From Hirudo medicinalis (lineage: Eukaryota > Annelida > Clitellata > Hirudinida > Hirudinidae): DNA of 64,000 nt. The notes beneath the pieces are model-generated. The model saw only the letters and a list, made by a program, of their open reading frames with translations, was not told the DNA's origin and did no database searches. This document shows, in pieces, positions 11,583 through 24,176 of the stretch. Each line of letters starts with the position of its first letter. Positions within the stretch are counted from its first letter, which is position 1. The position numbers and the translations under genes were made by a program. The stretch lies in contig MPNW01000157.1 of the NCBI GenBank assembly GCA_011800805.1, positions 78,754 through 142,753 on the forward strand, written 5' to 3'.

Positions 11583-12549
11583 ATGGAGCCCGAGTACATG
11601 TGCTTCACAGTTCCTGATGAACTCTCCAGTGTGACTTTGATAGTCGAAGGGCAAAGATTATATGTCCACAAGGAGGTGCTTGCTGCCTGGTCACCTGTCT
11701 TCAAGTCAATGTTCACAAGGGACTTCAAGGAGAAGGAGTTGGGGGAAATTGAGTTGCCTGAGAAGAAAGTTGAGGATTTTGTTGAACTACTTCATTGCAT
11801 GTACCCCCCAATCAAGCAGATCACAGGTACTTTACTGGAGTTGGAAGAACATATAAAGAACCATTTGGTTCTAATGTCAAAATGGTATTAAGCAGCTTGT
11901 CTTTTTTATCATTCAAAATTCGCTACTGTTTAGATGCCAATGTGTACCAACTACTGCCATTGGTCGAGGAATATCAAATAGCTGAGGTGAAGAAAAAGTG
12001 TGAGGATTTCCTGTTGACAAAAGTGGGGTGCATGGAACTGCTTGTTACGGGGCAGACGTATAACTTGCCCCAGCTTATTGCAAGGTGCATCGACGCTGTC
12101 AGATGTAAGAGCTTCACAGAGCTTCAGAAGGACCCCTTTTACAGTAAGTTGCACCCCGAAAACCTCATCAACATCTTGCAACTCAGAGTCCTCGACCTTG
12201 AAGCCGCCACCGAACAGAACAGGTTGCGGCATGGGCACTGATTCGATTCATCCCGTGAATATTTATTAAGTTCCCTTCGTCATTGATATATAATTAGAGT
12301 GCCTTTTCCAGGAAGCTGTCCAGCGAACGCGATGCCCGTCTTTATGGCATAATCAACGACCTCGCATCGGGTTACGGCAATTTCTGCACAGAATGCAAGT
12401 CCCGAAAAGTCAGTGACGGCTGCACGAACTGCCTGAAAATGTTCAGAGACAAGGTGAAGGTAAAGTGTGACGAGGCCAAGGCCTACAGAAATCAAAATCC
12501 TTTGTTTGGGAGTCCGGGAAGTTCAATTACCAAGCAGGAGCCTTCGTGA
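11583..12549 (+). CDS. BTB/POZ-domain protein
   Basis: Three exons, 11583-11826, 11934-12222 and 12312-12549, join in phase to 256 codons plus stop. The BTB fold is clear at residues of about 15-115: SSVTLIVEGQRLYVHKEVLA, then SPVFKSMFTRDFKEKELGEI and DFVELLHCMYPP. BTB domains dimerise and often bind cullin-3. The C-terminal part has a leucine-rich helical stretch (LQLRVLDLEAATEQN) and two cysteine pairs (CTECK and CTNCL) that could bind zinc; this last point is an inference. There is no MATH, Kelch or zinc-finger array, so it belongs with small BTB proteins of unknown role. ATG 11583 follows AGGATGGAGCC. AATAAA near 12732 is a possible polyadenylation site. Confidence 0.85.
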
Positions 12550-13339
12550 AGCAGAAAATGCTTCACCTAGTCTTGATTTGAAGAGGTTATAATCTAATAC
12601 AACCACTACTTGTTCAACATCTAAGTCATTCCAAGTTGAGTAATTCGATTTTTGTACACCACAATGGAAATTAAAGATTTCTTTATTCAAACTCATTGGT
12701 GAATTGATAGCAAACAATCTAATAGCTCTACAATAAAAGGTAGTTGCTTAGTTGACATAATCCATCCCTATCATTCTTGTATCTTTGTAGGGGCATTTAC
12801 AAAATATTTTCCTCTTCCAGTTGACACATCTGCATGTTTGTTGAGTTAGCAAAAAAGATGATGATGATGATGATACATTAGGCAGAATTCATGCATGATT
12901 AAAGCTCTGGGAATGACAAGACACCTGAAGAATCTAGGCATGAGTCATGAAATGCTTTCTTATACCTATATTTGGCAATGACATCACTTAAATTTGAATG
13001 TGGAGATCGTTCTGAAACTCATTTGATTCAAGGACACAATAGCACAGCAATCATGAATATGTAGTATCACACCAAATAAAATGAATGACATGAATTATGG
13101 GTTCAAAGGCAGAAGAGTACAGGAACAGTTATGTCTGACACAGAAATTACTATTGGTGCTACTAGAAGCCAGAGCTGTACTGAGTATTATGGCAAAAGTC
13201 GACATATAGCAAAAGTCTCTAAAGTCAACAAAAACATTGATGACATAAAAAGGTAATCATGATTCAAGGTAAAACTTATTAACTCTCTCATAAACTCATG
13301 ATGCAAAATAGCAAGCACATTATGGCTGCAAAACTATAG
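12550..13339. other. Spacer between convergent BTB and anoctamin genes
   Basis: It contains the 3' ends of both transcripts and a short GAT microsatellite at 12857-12874. No gene is seen. Confidence 0.5.
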
Positions 13340-16300
13340 TTATAAGAACGTCTTTTGATCTGCCATGTTTGACTCGTCTCCATGAGGCTGTTCCACTATC
13401 GTTTCAAGGTCCTTCAACTGCTTCTGGAGTTGTTTTGGTTCGTCCTCCGATGTGCTGACAACTCGACCCAAGATTTTATTCAGAGTCAGCATGTTGAGCG
13501 AGGGCTTCAGTCCTTTGGCTCGGTTGAGTTCCGTCTTGAGGATGATTTCGTTCACCACAACTGTCTCCCTTCTCATCATTTCCTCTACCTTCTCTGGCAT
13601 GTCAGGGATTAAGTAGGCCACCAAGCAAGATATCAAAACCACTAAGTTCTAATGTCACAAACAAATATTGAGGGATAATGGCTCATAGGAAACTCATTTG
13701 AAACTTACCTCAAAGATGACAACAAATATAAACTGCGCAGCTACAATGTGCCAGTGCTGTGTTGTATACTGGTACTTCTCCTCAGACCATGGTGGGTGTC
13801 TATAGTCTGCATACCTGAGGAAGTTAATGACAGCTAAGGTGGCTTGTAGGCTAGTTCAATGGATTGCACTCCTGCATGGCATGTTAAAGGCAACAGTTGC
13901 AACGTGTCATGTTCGCAACCAAGGCAGTCCCTCCCAGAAAACACTCTGGGTAGTGGTGCTGTATAAATGGTCAGGCAGTCATAGTGCCTTTGCATCCAAT
14001 CCATATGCATAAGGAACTTAAAATATTGATTTAATAAAAAACTTAATCAACTTATAGCAAACTTATGATCTAAGATTAATATTCCCTGATGCCATCAACT
14101 ACAAAATTTGCAAGATAGTCCATATAATACCTGCAGTATTGGGTACTGCTATATTTGGGTTTGACATGAGCAGGATCAGGAGCCATTTGTGGCTTGAAGT
14201 CACGAACATCAAAGTATGCGAGACTGTTGTTGACGAAACCCTCGAGTGTCCCATTCTGGCTGTGCACGCGCTTGAACAACTCCCTCTCTATGAAACTCGA
14301 CGTAAAAGCAATGAGACAGGCCTGCCAAGCAAATGAAGAGAATGTGAACCAATCAACATAAAGTTCAAGTTTTAATTCTTTGTGAACGAAGAATAAACTT
14401 CTGACGTTTGTCAGGATGGAAATTCTGGAAAGCGCATGCAGGATCTCATACCAAACACCTTGAAAATGAAATAACGTGCATTGAAAAAAACTGCACAACA
14501 AACAGCTTTGAAATAATTCACTTAACGTAATAGTTTCATTGCAATACATATTTTAACTGTAATAAAACAATGATCATAAAAATAGTAACCAATAGAAATT
14601 GCCCTGCTGGGAAGTGGGCGTCGGTAGAGAGTGACAAATTTATTTGCATCCGATCTGAGTTCGATGATGTTGTTGAGGAGGGCAAAAACAGGTGCAAGAG
14701 GAAAAGCAGCAACAAAAAGTGTCACAAATCCAAACTGAATCACTGCAGTCAAATATTTGCCAATTATTAAAGCAAGTATTTCTATTTTATTTATTAAAGG
14801 TTTAAAAAGTCATCGAAATATACCAAAGGTTAAAGTAAGTCACTTTTGAAAATTCAATTTTATTAAGTATCACAATGTTTTTACATAAGAACTTTAACAT
14901 GAACTTATCAGAACTCTTGTTATTTAAGTGAGTTGATGGTGATGGTACTGTTAATGATATTGCCACTCACTCATTTCCAAATACTCCTGTAGGAGACCAA
15001 GTGAACCCATCTCCTGCAAGTTGAAGTCCTTCTCCCATGGTTTCAAATCAAATGCCTTTTTCTTTCTCTTGCAAAGTGAGGTGAAACATTTCTTGAGACG
15101 GCTGCAAAACAACAAGTTACCTTTGGAGACGACAAACAACAATGACTACCATTATTCATGCAAAACAACGGATGGTCTCGGCCCGACGTATTTATAAAAT
15201 CCGAAAAACAAACGGCAGGAATATCTCGAGGATGTTATTCTGAATGAGCTGCTTCCCAATGAAGATGATTGCCAGTTGGATGCACAACTCTGTCAGACAA
15301 CTTCCCCCCTCACACTTCAAAACAAATTACATACAAAATATTTTAATGACTTCAAAAATAAACAAACATTACTATTACTATCACTAGTGCTGCATATCAA
15401 ATCTATTGGTGGAATTTTAATTAATTCAACCGACTGGGTGTCAATTCGTTTGGACAAAATAAATGACAAATGCGTGCCTCCTCGAGCCTCGCGCCAAGAA
15501 ATTTTGAGTAATCTGCTGGAGTGCCAATGAACCTGCAATTCAGAAATTAAATCAATCTCATTTTAAATCGAAATGTTTGAAAATTATATTAAATTAAAAA
15601 ATTTTTTTTTAATTATTTTTTTTTTAAATTATTTAAATTTAAAACTTTTTTTTAATTTAAATTTAAAAAGAAACTCATGAGATTCTCTTAATGCTCTGAC
15701 TAACATTCTTCTAAGACCTACCTGCCCTTGAAGAAGGCGATGTAAAAGAGTGAGGAATAATAATTAACGAATTGAAGGATGTACATCTTGTATCTGAGGC
15801 TGTTGTCGTGCTCCTGCTGCGTCCTCAAGCACTCCCAGTCCGTCAGTTTATGGCCAGTTTCTCATAAACCTGAACCCGATAACATCAGAGATTAAACACA
15901 TCTATACCATATCACCTATTCCTCCTTTGAAACAAGAAGGTGAAGATTTTAGTGATAGCAGTCGTGATAATGAGATTTTGGCAATAACAACCAGGATAAC
16001 AAGATTTTGGTGATAACATCCAAGATAACGAGATTTTGGTGATAACAGCCAAGATAACAAGATTTTTGTGACAAAAGCAAGGATAATGAAAGAATCATAA
16101 AACAAACAAAATTGAGTATGAAGATGAGGATGAGGTTGATGATGGCAGCAGAAATGGAGACAACAAGAGTTGCATTGTTGTAGAGGATGGGTTCATCGAG
16201 CATGTACAAGACAGCCAGTAATGAAATCCTGTACACAATGATTCCCACCACCACTGCCAGTGCCAGTAAAACCTGATTGAAAAAATAGTGCCATGTTTTA

Positions 16301-19300
16301 AAGAAATCATGGAGATAAGCTGGATTAAAATTCAAAGCAAAATTAAAACTATTAAGTTGGTGCTAAATAAAACCATCATTTATTTAAAGCAGATATAAAC
16401 ACAATAGAAAGCATTTGGAGCCCAAAGAAGGGCCTTCCAAAAGAATGAACCAATCATTCAAATTATTCGTCTAATAGAAGTTTAACAGGTGCAAAGCAGC
16501 CTACCAGGAAGAACATTATGGATGCAGAAGTCAGATAAACTGGTATCCTTCGCTTCCAGAATGGATGGTATGGCTCCTCTTTCTGAAACAAGCCAAATCT
16601 AGTTTTGAATGATTAACCGGTATTAACAAATCACATATTTGTTACTCAATTAAAATAAAATGCAAATTAATGTTCATTAAACAAAACAACCAATAAATAG
16701 TTCACCCCTGTAATATGGTTTCTCTTGGTGTACTTTGATTCAGAAATCATAACGAGATATTCAGGCCTTGGTGGTTCCTGTTGATGATATCAATGGTGGT
16801 GTTGACCAAATTAACTGAATCATGAATATGTCATCATCATCATCATCAATCCTCCAAACCTCTTCCTCTTCAAAGTTCTTCAAGTCCCACAAAAATTGCA
16901 GCGATGCTTGCTCTCTCTTCCAAAACTCAAGAAATATTGTCCCTAAATTTGTTTCATAATAGCTAACATTGTAATGGTACAAAAATAATTAATGAATTGA
17001 TTTCATTAAAAATTTGATAGCAAACATCTAACAAAACATCGTGGCACTTGTAAATATTAACCCCATAAAGACATGAATGCCGCAAAGAAAACGGTGGCTG
17101 CATTGTCAAAGAGATGAGTGAAGAGGATGTAGAAGCACATTCTGTGGTAGCCCCAATAACCGCATCTCTTGTAGCACTTGGGACACATGACGAACATGTT
17201 GCTTTTGTCGCACGTCTCCTGCCTTCAATTCATTTGTTCAGTGACTCGGGATTATGAACATTAAAATTTTTTCATGATTACTGTTTTGCTACACTTAAAA
17301 GTTCATTTGAAAACAATCCATCTGGTGTGAATGGAAACGTTACCGACTCACGCGATAGGATCGAGTCCCACTTGAACCACTCCATAAATGAAGACGAGGA
17401 GGCCGACAATGGACGCAGGAATCAGTGCGTACGTGTAGTAACCCAACCAAGCAAAGTAGAAGCCTATCTTTTCTCCGAAGTACAATCTGTCGAATGAAAC
17501 CCGAAACATATTTATTCATATTAACAACGATCAAAATATTTAGAAAATAATTCAGAAAGAATTTTTTTTGAATTCATAGAATTTAGATGGAAAGAGTGCA
17601 ACATTTCGATGCAGTGACATCTACAGTTCGACTGACCTGATGTATTGGAGAGGTTGGACTTTGTACCACATGCGACAAGATGCCCAATTATTGAACAACA
17701 ACTTTCTGAAACTCATGCGTGACCGAGACTTGTAATTTCCCTGAAATCACCACCATTTTTAAAAATAATTAATAATCATAAGCAATTATAATCGTGATTA
17801 TTATGACTATTAATATTATGAATAATTATACTCGTTAAATTATCATGACTGCTATTGGTTGTAACTATCTTCCAGCAGTTGAAGCTACAAACCTCATGGA
17901 GAGGAAATGCAGCCAAATATGTTCCATTGGCCAAAAGATTCTTGATGCCTATTAATATTCAGCATATTCACTTCATTTGAAACCTTTTTTATTTTTATTT
18001 AATTCATTTTCAAAAACATTTCACTAATTGCAAAGCTCATTCAATCCAAGCAAAGTTGCCAACTGAACTGATAGTTTCAATTAACAGAGATTCGTCTCGA
18101 TAAATGTGGAACATAAAGAATAGCACGAACGTGCTGACAAGCACTCTTCCATATCATGCCTTGCAAAATACTTTTTCATCACAATGCTAAGTGTTTTAGC
18201 AGATTTTAAAAATCAAATGTGCAAAATGGTTAAATCATTTACCATAACCAAATAAACTAAACTAATTCCAGTGACAACATAATTAAGAAGTGAATATAAA
18301 TAAATATAAGAAAATATGAGAAAATAATTACAATAAAAGTGCTGATAAATATAATAATGAGTGAGCTGAAACAAAATGATCAAAGTTCTTATTAACCACA
18401 CGTCGCACCAACCTCCTGGATAAAAGTTCGGTCATTAAAAATCATTTCACAAATAAACCCTTAAAACTACAACATACATGAAATAAATATTTTATATTTA
18501 AATTCAATGCCATTTAAACAATTTATGAAATTTATCTCTCTGCAAGCAAACAACACATCATTGACATCACATTATTCAAACAAATCCTTGAATTTTTTAG
18601 TAATGCTCGAAACAAGATGGTAAAATGTATCAGTTTTGGTCCAATAAAATATTTGTTTCACTCAAATTCTTAATACCTCCTCTAATCACCACATTAGTTG
18701 TTAAATAATTGAAAAACACAGTGACGACCGAAAGAATATCCCACCGAAAGTGAAGAGATTATTTTCATCGTCAGAGTACTCAGTCCTCCTCAAAATGAAA
18801 TCCACGATCCTCGACCTGGCCGACCTCGAGAAGAATTCCTCCCTCGGTTCCGGGATGTCGTACCTGGTCGAAAACACACCTGTTAGCAACTTATTTCTTT
18901 TTGGCGAGCAGGTTGGCCGAGCAGGGTTGCGTTCCCACACGAGGTTGTTACAGCAACGGTCGTAATGTGTCGTGTTCGCAACCCAGCCTGCACCGCCAGG
19001 GAGCTGGGGTAGGGGCGCTATATAAATGGTAAATCGATTAAAAAGCACCTTCACATCACATTCGGATACGTAAGGCACTCAAAAGATCGGCTAAATACAA
19101 AAAAATTCTGATCAAATCATCCACAACTGGTGTGGAAAAACTAATTGTAAATATAACAAACTGCTATGGCTTACTCACTATTTACCAATCAAAAATATAT
19201 AACCAACATAACAAATTAATAATTCATAGACTCACAAGTAACACTTTTCTTTCTGGAAAACACATGAGAACTTCTTTGTGACGTGAGGAACTTTATCAGG

Positions 19301-20206
19301 ATCCAATTCAAATGGACTCAACACTCTCTTAAAACATCCCGTTATTCTGCCCCAAAATCCAATAGAATCCATCTCTTCTAATCTCTACAGATAAATCATT
19401 CTTTTCTGAGTCATTAAATTGCCGAGATATACTTAAATTGATTTAAAAAATCCAAACTTTCAAAATAAATAACCTCCTTTATGGGCATCCTGAGTTTCAT
19501 AGAATCTGCATATCTCACAAGAACTTCAAATGGAGCATGGATCTTCACAAACTGAACATTTCTTCCTTCCTATGGCAAACAAAAATATAGAGAAACACTT
19601 CGAAAGTAAAAATAATCAATGAAATACTAGTTAAGTTTTAAAATAGCACAATCAAAATAATTACCTTGACGTCTTCTTCGATGACAAGCCCTTCATTCCT
19701 CAAATTCTTGATGAAGATACTCCTGGCCTTTTCTTTTGCATGTGCCTTTTTGTCTTTGCTTCTTGAGGGATTCCAAGCAATGACATAGTCGATCCTACAG
19801 ACTCCATCAGAAAAGAACAATTCTTTGCCCTTCGACCAAGATTAAATTATAAATAATTCCATTTGTTATTCAAATAACTTGAGAAATGTAGTCACCCTCT
19901 CAAAATCTTCAACGTCCCCAGCAAAATTCAGAATTGGTATATTAGTCTGTTGAACATAAACTTTCTGCTTAATGGAATGGCTTTCTTGAAAAATAATCCA
20001 TGCATTTTACCTCAGACATTGAAAGTTTTTCTGACTCATCAAATTCTTCACCTGCATGCAAAATAAAAGTGCAGCTGACTTGCAAGATAATCTGGCATGA
20101 ATCTCAAATTCTCACCAAATCCACTGCTGCACGGAATTGTGCTTGCTTGTGTCACGTCAGCAGGACTTTCCCTGTCAAAGCTGACTTCTTCATCATTCAA
20201 ACTCAT
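13340..20206 (-). CDS. Anoctamin (TMEM16) channel/scramblase, 24 exons, one frameshift
   Basis: Exons 5'-3': 20116-20206, 20011-20051, 19896-19946, 19665-19829, 19474-19569, 19236-19384, 18745-18863, 17893-17948, 17637-17740, 17352-17486, 17062-17222, 16860-16942, 16706-16777, 16505-16582, 16108-16272, 15722-15869, 15478-15532, 15214-15308, 14971-15101, 14590-14742, 14406-14458, 14131-14321, 13709-13814, 13340-13648. The start is [10 protein letters not shown]. An anoctamin dimerisation domain ([32 protein letters not shown]) precedes about ten membrane segments with a cysteine-rich outer loop (CPKCYKRC). The six acidic/amide residues of the calcium site are all kept: the N and E of QNNILE, both E of EYLEM, and the E and D of IIELRSDA. 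Coding length sums to 2807, one short of 936 codons, matching a one-base loss near 15851. It is thus a Ca-activated chloride channel or lipid scramblase; the subfamily is undecided. Confidence 0.92.
13835..13985 (+). repeat. SINE-like repeat, copy 1
   Basis: This copy contains GTTCAATGGATTGCACTCCTG, CAACGTGTCATGTTCGCAACC and GCTGTATAAATGGTC in order. The same blocks recur at 18895-19030, 32557-32697 and, inverted, 39825-39945. It lies in an anoctamin intron, antisense to the gene. Confidence 0.75.
15478..15478 (-). promoter_or_regulatory. Probable GC-type splice donor in the anoctamin
   Basis: The exon 15478-15532 reads [18 protein letters not shown] and must join in phase 0 to [12 protein letters not shown], which starts at 15308. 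The only phase-0 boundary that fits is GAGGAG followed by GCACGC, that is, a GC rather than GT donor. The nearest GT (ATTT-GTCATT) is out of phase. Confidence 0.55.
15966..16081. repeat. 29-bp tandem repeat, four copies, in an anoctamin intron
   Basis: Units resemble GATAACAAGATTTTGGTGAT followed by AACATCCAA. They differ from each other at a few positions. The array fills most of the intron between the exons 16108-16272 and 15722-15869. Confidence 0.85.
18895..19030 (+). repeat. SINE-like repeat, copy 2
   Basis: It reads TTGGCCGAGCAGGGTTGCG, then GTAATGTGTCGTGTTCGCAA, then GCACCGCCAGGGAGCTGGGG and GCGCTATATAAATGGTAA. The A-box-like and B-box-like blocks are best preserved here. It sits in an anoctamin intron in antisense orientation. 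Confidence 0.75.
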
Positions 20207-23200
20207 TAGGAGTTTTTAACTGAAAATAAACATCATTTACAACAAGTTATTCATGTGCTTTTCACTTAATTCTTAAAAGGTCACAATTTTTAAATAACTA
20301 AAATTCAGTTCTCTAGGGTTACAAAATAATGTAATGTTTTATAAATAAATCATAAAAGTGAAAGATTCCATTTAATTAGTTTTGATAATTTAATCAATTT
20401 GAAAAGATTGGTTATAGGAAAATAAAGTACATGTACTTTATAAGTGAAATTGTGACCCTAAAAATGTTAAAAGAATTCGCCTAATAAAGTGATTTTATAT
20501 TTCAAGCAACAAAGTTTTGCAAACCCATGAAAGATGTTATTTCAACATTTCCTTCAGTCGCGACAAAATAAAACATCACTCAAAACTTTAGGAGGAAAGT
20601 CGTTTGCACCAGACACAATCATCACTTAATAATCACTTATAATAACAAACCTCCAAACTACCGGATAAAACTTGCGAAACAGATGAATGTAACAGATAAT
20701 AAGTCACTAATAATTACAAAGAATAGAATTGTAATATGGCTCGCTTATCAAATATGCAAGAACATTTGCAAACCTCAGCAAGCGTTCACCTGGCCTCGAC
20801 TTTCAATAAAAAAAATTCAATGAGTGTTTAATCAACACATTATTATCATATCGGATTCATTTGATTTTTTTTTCGAAGGTTAAATTCTAATCCACTATAA
20901 ATACATTTTACATAAAAATATTTCTTTTAGGATTTATTCTGCCCTAGAATAATTTCTTATAACATCTTATCTTATAACATCTATCTGATCTATATGAAAA
21001 TAATTTTCAAATAAAAAATAATAATGCCGTATTGCTAAGTGTATTTTAAAATGTTTAAGACATATCTCAATAAAACTTTAACATTTTTGTTACATTTAAT
21101 GTCAATCAGACATTAAAAACTCTACAAATGCAACTCGCGCGAACCTTTATCAGTAAAAAGTCAACACATCAACATCTGCTTGGGCATTAAAAAAATATCT
21201 ACTAAACTACTTACTCTAAATTCATTGATCACCCTGCTATTTCACTTAAACGAATTAAGTCACCAACTACAGGCTACAGGCCGATATCAATTCTCCCAAA
21301 TTTCTTGGTATTTTGTGGATCGACATCTCATCTTCAAACCCCATATTCAATAGTTAACTCACAAAATCTCGAAAAATATCGAAACCATCTCACGTATCCG
21401 TCGTTACATAACTTCATCGATAGCTATATTTATACTATTCATTTACATATCCATATTTAAGTTATTGTAATTTGGTCTGGGCTTCTAATTATTCTTATTA
21501 CCTATTTCCCTTGCTTAAACTTCCGAAAAGATATCTACGTATTGCTCTACACTTACCGTATAACTCCCACGCTGACCCTTCCTTTCAAAAATTCAATATC
21601 CTAAAAGTTCGTCAAATTAACTAGTACCAGGCAGGTATTTTAATGTACAGATTTGATTGTTGCATGCTTCCCGGCTTATTTTGTAAAACAATCAACATCA
21701 CATCGATATTCACTCCGATCCGCCCAAAAATATAAACAGTCCTTTGCCAAAACCAATATACAACTTCACTCCATCATATTCTTATAACCCTCAACGCACA
21801 TTCCTCTACAAATCATATTTTCTATGACTCTCCATCTTCTTCAAATATCTTTTCGTTAGAGTTGCTCAAATTCGTTATGTTGATATTTCAAGAGTTCGTC
21901 CATTTATTGATACCAAAACATCACTTCTTTCACACTTTTCTTTTTATCTACCTCTATCTATAATAACTTTGTAACTATGTACTATGCCTGTGTGTTACTT
22001 ACTTTATTTTATTTATTAAGTAACCTGGGCAGGTCAGTTTCATTTATTAGTATTTCGAATCGGTTGAAAGTTTGGTAACAAATCACCGAGATAAAGGGCT
22101 ACACACCTTAAATATCTTGTTAGCGCACCAGAGGGTTTGGGGTTCTAACTCCCCCAAAAAGATTGTTAAATAAAAAAAGTTAATGAATAAATACATTTTA
22201 TTAACTGGTTTTATTTTTCGATGTAATTATATTTAAAAAATATTATCGGCAAAATATTAGAAAAATCATCTTTGAAAAGATAAAAACCTAAAAAAAAGAT
22301 CATCAAAAATCAAACCCCTTCCCCCCGAAAACAAATTCTGGATGCACCCCTGCAGCGAAGAAGTATTTAGTGATATCAAGATGGATTTGTAGAATTGGTC
22401 TCATGTGGCTATATAGGTGCAAAGTTTATTTTGAAGATCGGAATCAACCAAACCGTGAGTAGGTTTGTAGCATAAGCACAGCTCTTAGTTTACGGTGCTC
22501 AACGGATTTGAGATTAAGGACTTGTGAGTCCTTGTACAGCAAAACCATTAAACCATTCATTTGATCGATCAAATGAATTTTCACTTGAAGTGATGGACAA
22601 ATTGTGAAAAACATGTATTTTAAACATTAATGAATAAATCCCTTATAAAGCTTTAAGGTCTGAGATGGAATATGACTTGAGACACGGAGATGAGATGCAT
22701 GGATTAGAGTGCATTATTCCAGGGTCATCCATCTTTCAAGGACAAGAATGCACGGTCTTCCCTTGATGAACGAGCCATTCCTTGGAAATGCAACTATTTT
22801 TTGCCTCTCAACTTTCAAGCTACATGGAATGAAAGTTCTCCAAAAGTGTTGCTTCCCTCAACCTTTACCGAGAAGCATTCAACCATTAAATGGTCGTCCT
22901 GCATTAATCCGTGCATGGCATGTATTAGGATACATTATTCGAGGACATCGGTCATGCGTAAATAATTATCATGTGACACGATTCTCAGTGGGACCAAGCA
23001 ATGAATACCTCGTAATATTTCGTGCACCACCATTTAAGTTGGATTCATAAAAATATCTTCTGCTAATTAATTCCCGCCAAAACAAAAGATTGCATGTCAC
23101 CTTATGGAGCTCATTACAGAATATTTGCTTGTCAGTGTTGTTCATATGAAAATATTCAACTAATTGGAATAGCTTCATTGTCGCTAAAAGTTCAACACGA

Positions 23201-24176
23201 AATCTCAATGCGATCTCAAATAATTATTTAAGTCGTCTCTGCTCATTAATTTGATCAACAAGTTAATAATTAGTTAAACAATTTTTTTATTAAACGTCCA
23301 ATTAATTTAATATTAACCCGTCATTATTAATCAGTAAAAGGCACTCGTTGAAGTACTTCGAAAGTTTAACTTTTGATTGTAGAAATTTACGTTGCCGGAT
23401 TTTTGAAAGTCGAACATTAATTAGGAGAAATGCAACGAGGTGAGGAGGGGTGAGCAAAAAAAAATAAGCGAGACTTTCTGAAGTCTCGAGACGAAGGTCT
23501 TCATTGTATTGCAAATGACTCTCAAGACGACATGGAGATTCTGACACATGCTACTCCATGTTGTTGTAAGAAACGTCTGCATGAAGTGAATTGAACAAGT
23601 TCTTCGGATGCTCCCCTGAGAAGGTGATTGAATACGAGCATGTTGAGGTCACCGTGAGAGGCGCAGATTTTCATCTCACAATGACTCACAATGACTGACA
23701 CCATCATCCAGGATGCATTCAACTTCCTCCTCCAATTCCAGACAAAATTCCTCCACTGATTCACTCATTCATTCCAAGTTGACCTGATGAGAGGAAGGTG
23801 CGAGATGGAAGGCTCGTATCTCTTCCAAGATGTCAAGAAATTTTTCCATTTGTTTAAAGCGGAATTTGATTTATTTTGCAAATAAACAAGTTTTATTTCA
23901 CAAAATTCTCGAAGGAACCTGAGAAATAATTCACTGGACTTAAAAGGCACGCAGATGATGTCAATCACGAAGATTTCGACCAATGAGATGGAGCGGTATC
24001 CTGCCAACTCCTAAGGTGATTCTGTTGATGCTGACTTTTCTGCCTCGACAACATTTCATTGGATATGGACATCAAATGCCCCTCCCACCCCCTCTATTTA
24101 TTAAACGATGATTTTGAATTATTTAAAAAAAAGTCTACATTCTGTTAGAATCTTATTAATTTCACTTTTAACATTC
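20207..24176. other. Long spacer between the anoctamin and FEZF
   Basis: A LINE relic occupies about 21230-21990. The open frames at 22709-23050 and 23302-24007 are not recognisable and have no splice or domain support. The rest is AT-rich sequence and could contain FEZF control elements, but nothing specific is visible. Confidence 0.5.
21230..21990 (+). mobile_element. Heavily decayed LINE reverse-transcriptase relic
   Basis: Near 21272 the plus strand reads YRPISILPNFL, the usual block 1 of LINE reverse transcriptases. From about 21550 it reads LPYNSHADPSFQKFNILK and, after a frame change, a FMYRF-like segment, as in the thumb and C-terminal region of these enzymes. Stops and shifts are frequent and the catalytic palm is not seen. 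Confidence 0.6.

Noticed and set aside
15949..16335. A 128-codon frame with repeated CYHQNLVIL units after an anoctamin helix
   Set aside because: Only its first part is an exon (16108-16272); the repeats are the 29-base intronic array.
22709..23050. A 113-codon plus-strand frame
   Set aside because: No recognisable domain, no splice context and composition like the surrounding non-coding sequence.
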